Of a DNA stretch of 64,000 bases, positions 61,929 through 64,000 are shown piece after piece. A program made the position numbers and the translations under genes. The notes under the pieces were generated by a model. That model had not been told where the DNA came from. It did not search any database and was given only the letters and a program-made list of their open reading frames with translations. How positions within the stretch are numbered: the first letter of the stretch is position 1; each line of letters opens with the position of its first letter. The stretch is from Streptomyces sp. NBC_01439 (GTDB lineage Bacteria; Actinomycetota; Actinomycetes; Streptomycetales; Streptomycetaceae), in the NCBI RefSeq assembly GCF_036227605.1, contig NZ_CP109487.1, positions 8,729,001 to 8,793,000 of the forward strand. Reading direction: 5' to 3'.

Positions 61929-62349
61929 GATCGAATCGTAGCGGCGCACTATTGATTCCGGTTTGAAATATGGTGCCACGATGGCCGGAAAACGCCCGTC
62001 AGGCAGTCGATATGAAGGGATGTCGGTCGTCACCGCGCCGAGCTCGACGAACTCGCCTCGCCACTCGCCTTGTCGCACGCCTCGACCGTGAGCTTTCTGC
62101 CCCGGGCTCCGCAGACGAGGAGGAGAAGGAGCGGCTTGCTACGGAATTCACCGCCGGGCGCGCCGAACCGTTCAAAGATCACGGCAACGCGAAAATCTAC
62201 GATCCCGCGATCGAAACGATGGTCAAGGCCACCCGGTGAACGCGTCCGCGTACGCGGATACGGAATCGGCACCCTCCTGGCGCCTGAACCTCGACGCCGC
62301 GAAGGACGGGGCCGGCGCGGAGCGGCGGGCTCGGGCGGCCGGCGTACGG
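61929..62349. other. 421-bp intergenic region, possible remnant ORF
   Basis: Mostly promoter of the b-subunit-like gene. A plus-strand frame ending at 62239 reads EEEKERLATEFTAGRAEPFKD and PAIETMVKATR; the composition is protein-like but no start or family is evident, so it may be a gene remnant. Otherwise nothing is seen. Confidence 0.35.
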
Positions 62350-63300
62350 TCAGCAGGGTGACCGCTTGCGGGCGGCCCGGGTCACGCGGATCCTGCGGAG
62401 CGTCCGGCCGGAAGCCGCCCGGTCGCGGCGGCTCGTCCGTCCGCCCTTGCCCGGGGGTCGGCCCAGCGCGACTCCACCCAGTACGAGTGCCAGCCCACAC
62501 AGCTGTCGGCCCGTCAGCACCTCCCCGGCGGCCACCGTCCCGAGCAGTACACCGGTGACCGGGTTGAGCAGCCCGATCAGACCGACCGTTCCGGCGGGCA
62601 GGCGGCGAAGCCCGGCGAACCAGGCGACGAAGGCCAGCGCGGTGGCGACCGGGCCGACGTAGCAGAACGCGAGGAGGGTCGACGGGGACACCGGTGGCGG
62701 GGCGCCCTCCACGGCTACGGCCACCGGCAACAGGAGCAGGCCCCCGGCGGTGAGTTGCCACGCGGTCGAGGCGAGCACTCCGGCGTCGGCGGGGCGGGTG
62801 TTCCACCGCTTGGTCAGGACGTGGCCGACGGACGACACCAACACCGCGGCAGCCGAGGCCAGGACGCCCGGCACGCTGATCCCGCCCGCGCTCCCGAGCA
62901 GCATGAGGCACACCCCGCCCAGCCCGATCACGGCGCCCGCCAGGTGGGCGCCGCTGGGCCGCTCGGCGACCAGGGGCCAGGCGGCGAGCATCATGATCAA
63001 GGGGGAGACCGCCATGACGGTCGAGGCCACGCTCGTCGGCAGTAGCTGGGAGGCGGTGAAGACGAGGAAGAAGAACACGCTCACGTTGAGCAGCCCGAGC
63101 ACGGCGGACCGCCCCCACCATGCGCCGCGCGGCCGTTGGCGGCACAGCGCCAGCAGGACCAGGCCGGCCGGCAGCGCGCGTAGGGCGGCCCCGTACAGCG
63201 GGTGGTCCGCCGGTCGGAATGCATGGGTGACGAAGTAGGTGGCCCCCCAGGCCACCGGCGCCACTGCCGTCAGCGCCACCCAGCGCAGATTACCTTCCAT
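62350..63300 (-). CDS. EamA/DMT superfamily transporter
   Basis: A 316-residue, ten-helix exporter of two EamA halves: VALTAVAPVAWGATYFVTHAFRPADHPLYGAALRALPAGLVLL in the first, GVLASAAAVLVSSVGHVLTKRW and GTVGLIGLLNPVTGVLLGTVAAGEVLTGRQLCGLALVLGGV in the second, ending in a basic tail. ATG 63300 is preferred: TATATT seven bases upstream would start transcription at the codon. A further ATG at 63321 exists in the second palindrome. It is divergent from a MarR gene that probably represses it. Confidence 0.9.
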   Translation of the reverse strand: MEGNLRWVALTAVAPVAWGATYFVTHAFRPADHPLYGAALRALPAGLVLLALCRQRPRGAWWGRSAVLGLLNVSVFFFLVFTASQLLPTSVASTVMAVSPLIMMLAAWPLVAERPSGAHLAGAVIGLGGVCLMLLGSAGGISVPGVLASAAAVLVSSVGHVLTKRWNTRPADAGVLASTAWQLTAGGLLLLPVAVAVEGAPPPVSPSTLLAFCYVGPVATALAFVAWFAGLRRLPAGTVGLIGLLNPVTGVLLGTVAAGEVLTGRQLCGLALVLGGVALGRPPGKGGRTSRRDRAASGRTLRRIRVTRAARKRSPC

Positions 63301-63327
63301 GGAAGGTAATATAGCTTCCATGGAAGC
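63289..63327. promoter_or_regulatory. two palindromic MarR operators over divergent leaderless starts
   Basis: A 22-bp perfect palindrome (63289-63310, half site ATTACCTTCCA) and a 14-bp palindrome GCTTCCATGGAAGC (63314-63327) have centres 21 bp apart, on one helix face. Each contains CCATGG, giving an ATG on both strands. TAATAT (63307-63312, plus) and TATATT (63313-63308, minus) are interleaved -10 boxes, seven bases from the plus ATG 63320 and the minus ATG 63300. Confidence 0.8.
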
Positions 63328-63844
63328 AAACGTGTCGTCCGCGGACCACGGCCCACCCCCGGACCGGGTGGCCCGGATCCAGGCAGAGTGGCGCCGTGAA
63401 AGGCCTGACCTCGATGTCGGCCCCCAGGGGGTGATCGGCAGATTGCACCGCCTCGCCGACCGGCTCGGCGCAGAACTCGGCCTCGTCTACGACCGTTACG
63501 GCCTCGGTGAGGGGGAGTTCGACGTCCTGTGCGCCCTGCGCCGGGCGGGTGAGCCCTTCGAGCGGGCGCCGGGTGAGCTCGCCGGACACACCATGGTCAC
63601 CACCGGTGCGATGACGAAGCGGATCGACCGTCTGGAACGGTCCGGGCTCGTCACCCGGCGGCGCTCCGACGACGATCAGCGCGGCCGGATCGTCGCCCTC
63701 ACCCCGGCCGGACGCGACCTCGTGGACCGGGCGTTCACCGACCACATGCGCAACGAACGCCGCCTGCTGGACCTCGTGACGCCCGAGGAAGCAGCGGTAC
63801 TCGAAACGCTGCTCGCCACCTGGCTGTCCCGCCTGGAGGACTGA
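63320..63844 (+). CDS. MarR family transcriptional regulator
   Basis: A 174-residue repressor. The wHTH is GEGEFDVLCALRRAG, APGELAGHTMVTTGAMTKRIDRLERSGLVTRRRSDDDQRGRIVALTPAG (DxRGR wing), with N- and C-terminal dimer helices (GPQGVIGRLHRLADRLGAEL; LLDLVTPEEAAVLETLLATWL). ATG 63320 lies seven bases after TAATAT and inside an operator; an in-frame ATG at 63299 is possible. It probably autoregulates and controls the divergent DMT exporter in response to a phenolic or drug-like ligand. Confidence 0.92.
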   Translation: MEANVSSADHGPPPDRVARIQAEWRRERPDLDVGPQGVIGRLHRLADRLGAELGLVYDRYGLGEGEFDVLCALRRAGEPFERAPGELAGHTMVTTGAMTKRIDRLERSGLVTRRRSDDDQRGRIVALTPAGRDLVDRAFTDHMRNERRLLDLVTPEEAAVLETLLATWLSRLED

Positions 63845-63956
63845 GGTGCGGAGGGTTAGCCCGGCGGCACGGGTCGGTGGTGCGACGCCCCGGTCGCCAT
63901 GGCTGGTGGCACCCGCCGCTCCCCGCCTCCAACTCGCCCTGGAGAATGCCGCGGTA

Positions 63957-64000
63957 TGAACTCTCAGTCACCGTCGGGTCCTCTGGGCGGACTGCTCCGC
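63957..64000 (+). CDS. possible start of next gene, cut by window edge
   Basis: An ATG at 63957 (MNSQSPSGPLGG) has TGGAGA about 11 bases upstream. Another frame from ATG 63947 is also open to the edge. Too short to identify. Confidence 0.25.

Noticed and set aside
61970..62239. Plus-strand ORF ending in a protein-like, Glu/Lys-rich tail
   Set aside because: No credible start and no family; at most a remnant, so kept only as a note in the intergenic entry.

Overview
The window looks like chromosomal DNA of a Streptomyces or close relative. It is very GC-rich, with almost exclusively G/C third codon positions, GTG and TTG starts, and many apparently leaderless genes in which a TANNNT box lies 6-7 nt before the start codon. 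Leu-TTA codons are almost absent: I noticed one in a lipoprotein gene and one in a transposase gene. The typical families are present (secreted small proteins, MFS/DMT pumps, TetR/GntR/MarR/ArsR regulators, P450s). No rRNA, tRNA or CRISPR array was seen.

Left part (1-7 kb): six minus-strand genes read P450 (CypX/CYP134-like), SnoaL-like protein, STAND/AAA ATPase with an HTH tail, 14-TM MFS pump, SRPBCC protein and a carotenoid oxygenase cut by the window edge. This looks like a small specialised-metabolism locus. The MFS gene has a near-twin 24 kb away in inverted orientation (26.1-27.7 kb) with a matching promoter block.

7-18 kb: housekeeping and accessory singletons (DUF2716 protein, RibD-like reductase, CutA, NUDIX, SDR plus TetR with a shared 22-bp palindromic operator). 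The most notable item is a 389-residue alanyl-tRNA-synthetase-like gene preceded by an Ala/Thr-rich leader peptide and two hairpins. Two broken genes lie here (a GNAT with an amber stop and a frameshifted HEAT-repeat gene).

18-25 kb: a xanthine dehydrogenase operon (xdhA-xdhB-xdhC, overlapping starts and stops), a gene-poor stretch with a 30-bp perfect palindrome, and a HIT-like protein. 25-33 kb: a secreted protein made of two almost identical 79-residue units, the second MFS pump, membrane proteins, a small overlapping gene pair, and an ArsR-type regulator coupled to an MFS pump and a nucleoside hydrolase.

33-46 kb: repeat protein, AraC regulator overlapping a convergent methyltransferase, deoxynucleoside kinase, an iron-box-like site before a frameshifted siderophore-type acetyltransferase, a frameshifted Imm49-like gene, MBL hydrolase, EF-hand protein, rhodanese, a second P450, and a molybdopterin oxidoreductase with its cytochrome b partner. 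46-52.5 kb: GntR/ABC operon under a 42-bp inverted repeat, an MHS transporter overlapping anmK, and a SufR-like regulator with matching CAAT-N4-ATTG sites before itself and the following DUF3291 gene. 52.5-64 kb: lipoproteins, serine hydrolase, luciferase-like monooxygenase, polysaccharide deacetylase, FAD monooxygenase whose promoter region is split by an intact IS4-family element (19-bp inverted repeats, 10-bp target duplication), an orphan F0-b-like protein, and a divergent DMT exporter/MarR pair whose start codons sit inside two palindromic operators.
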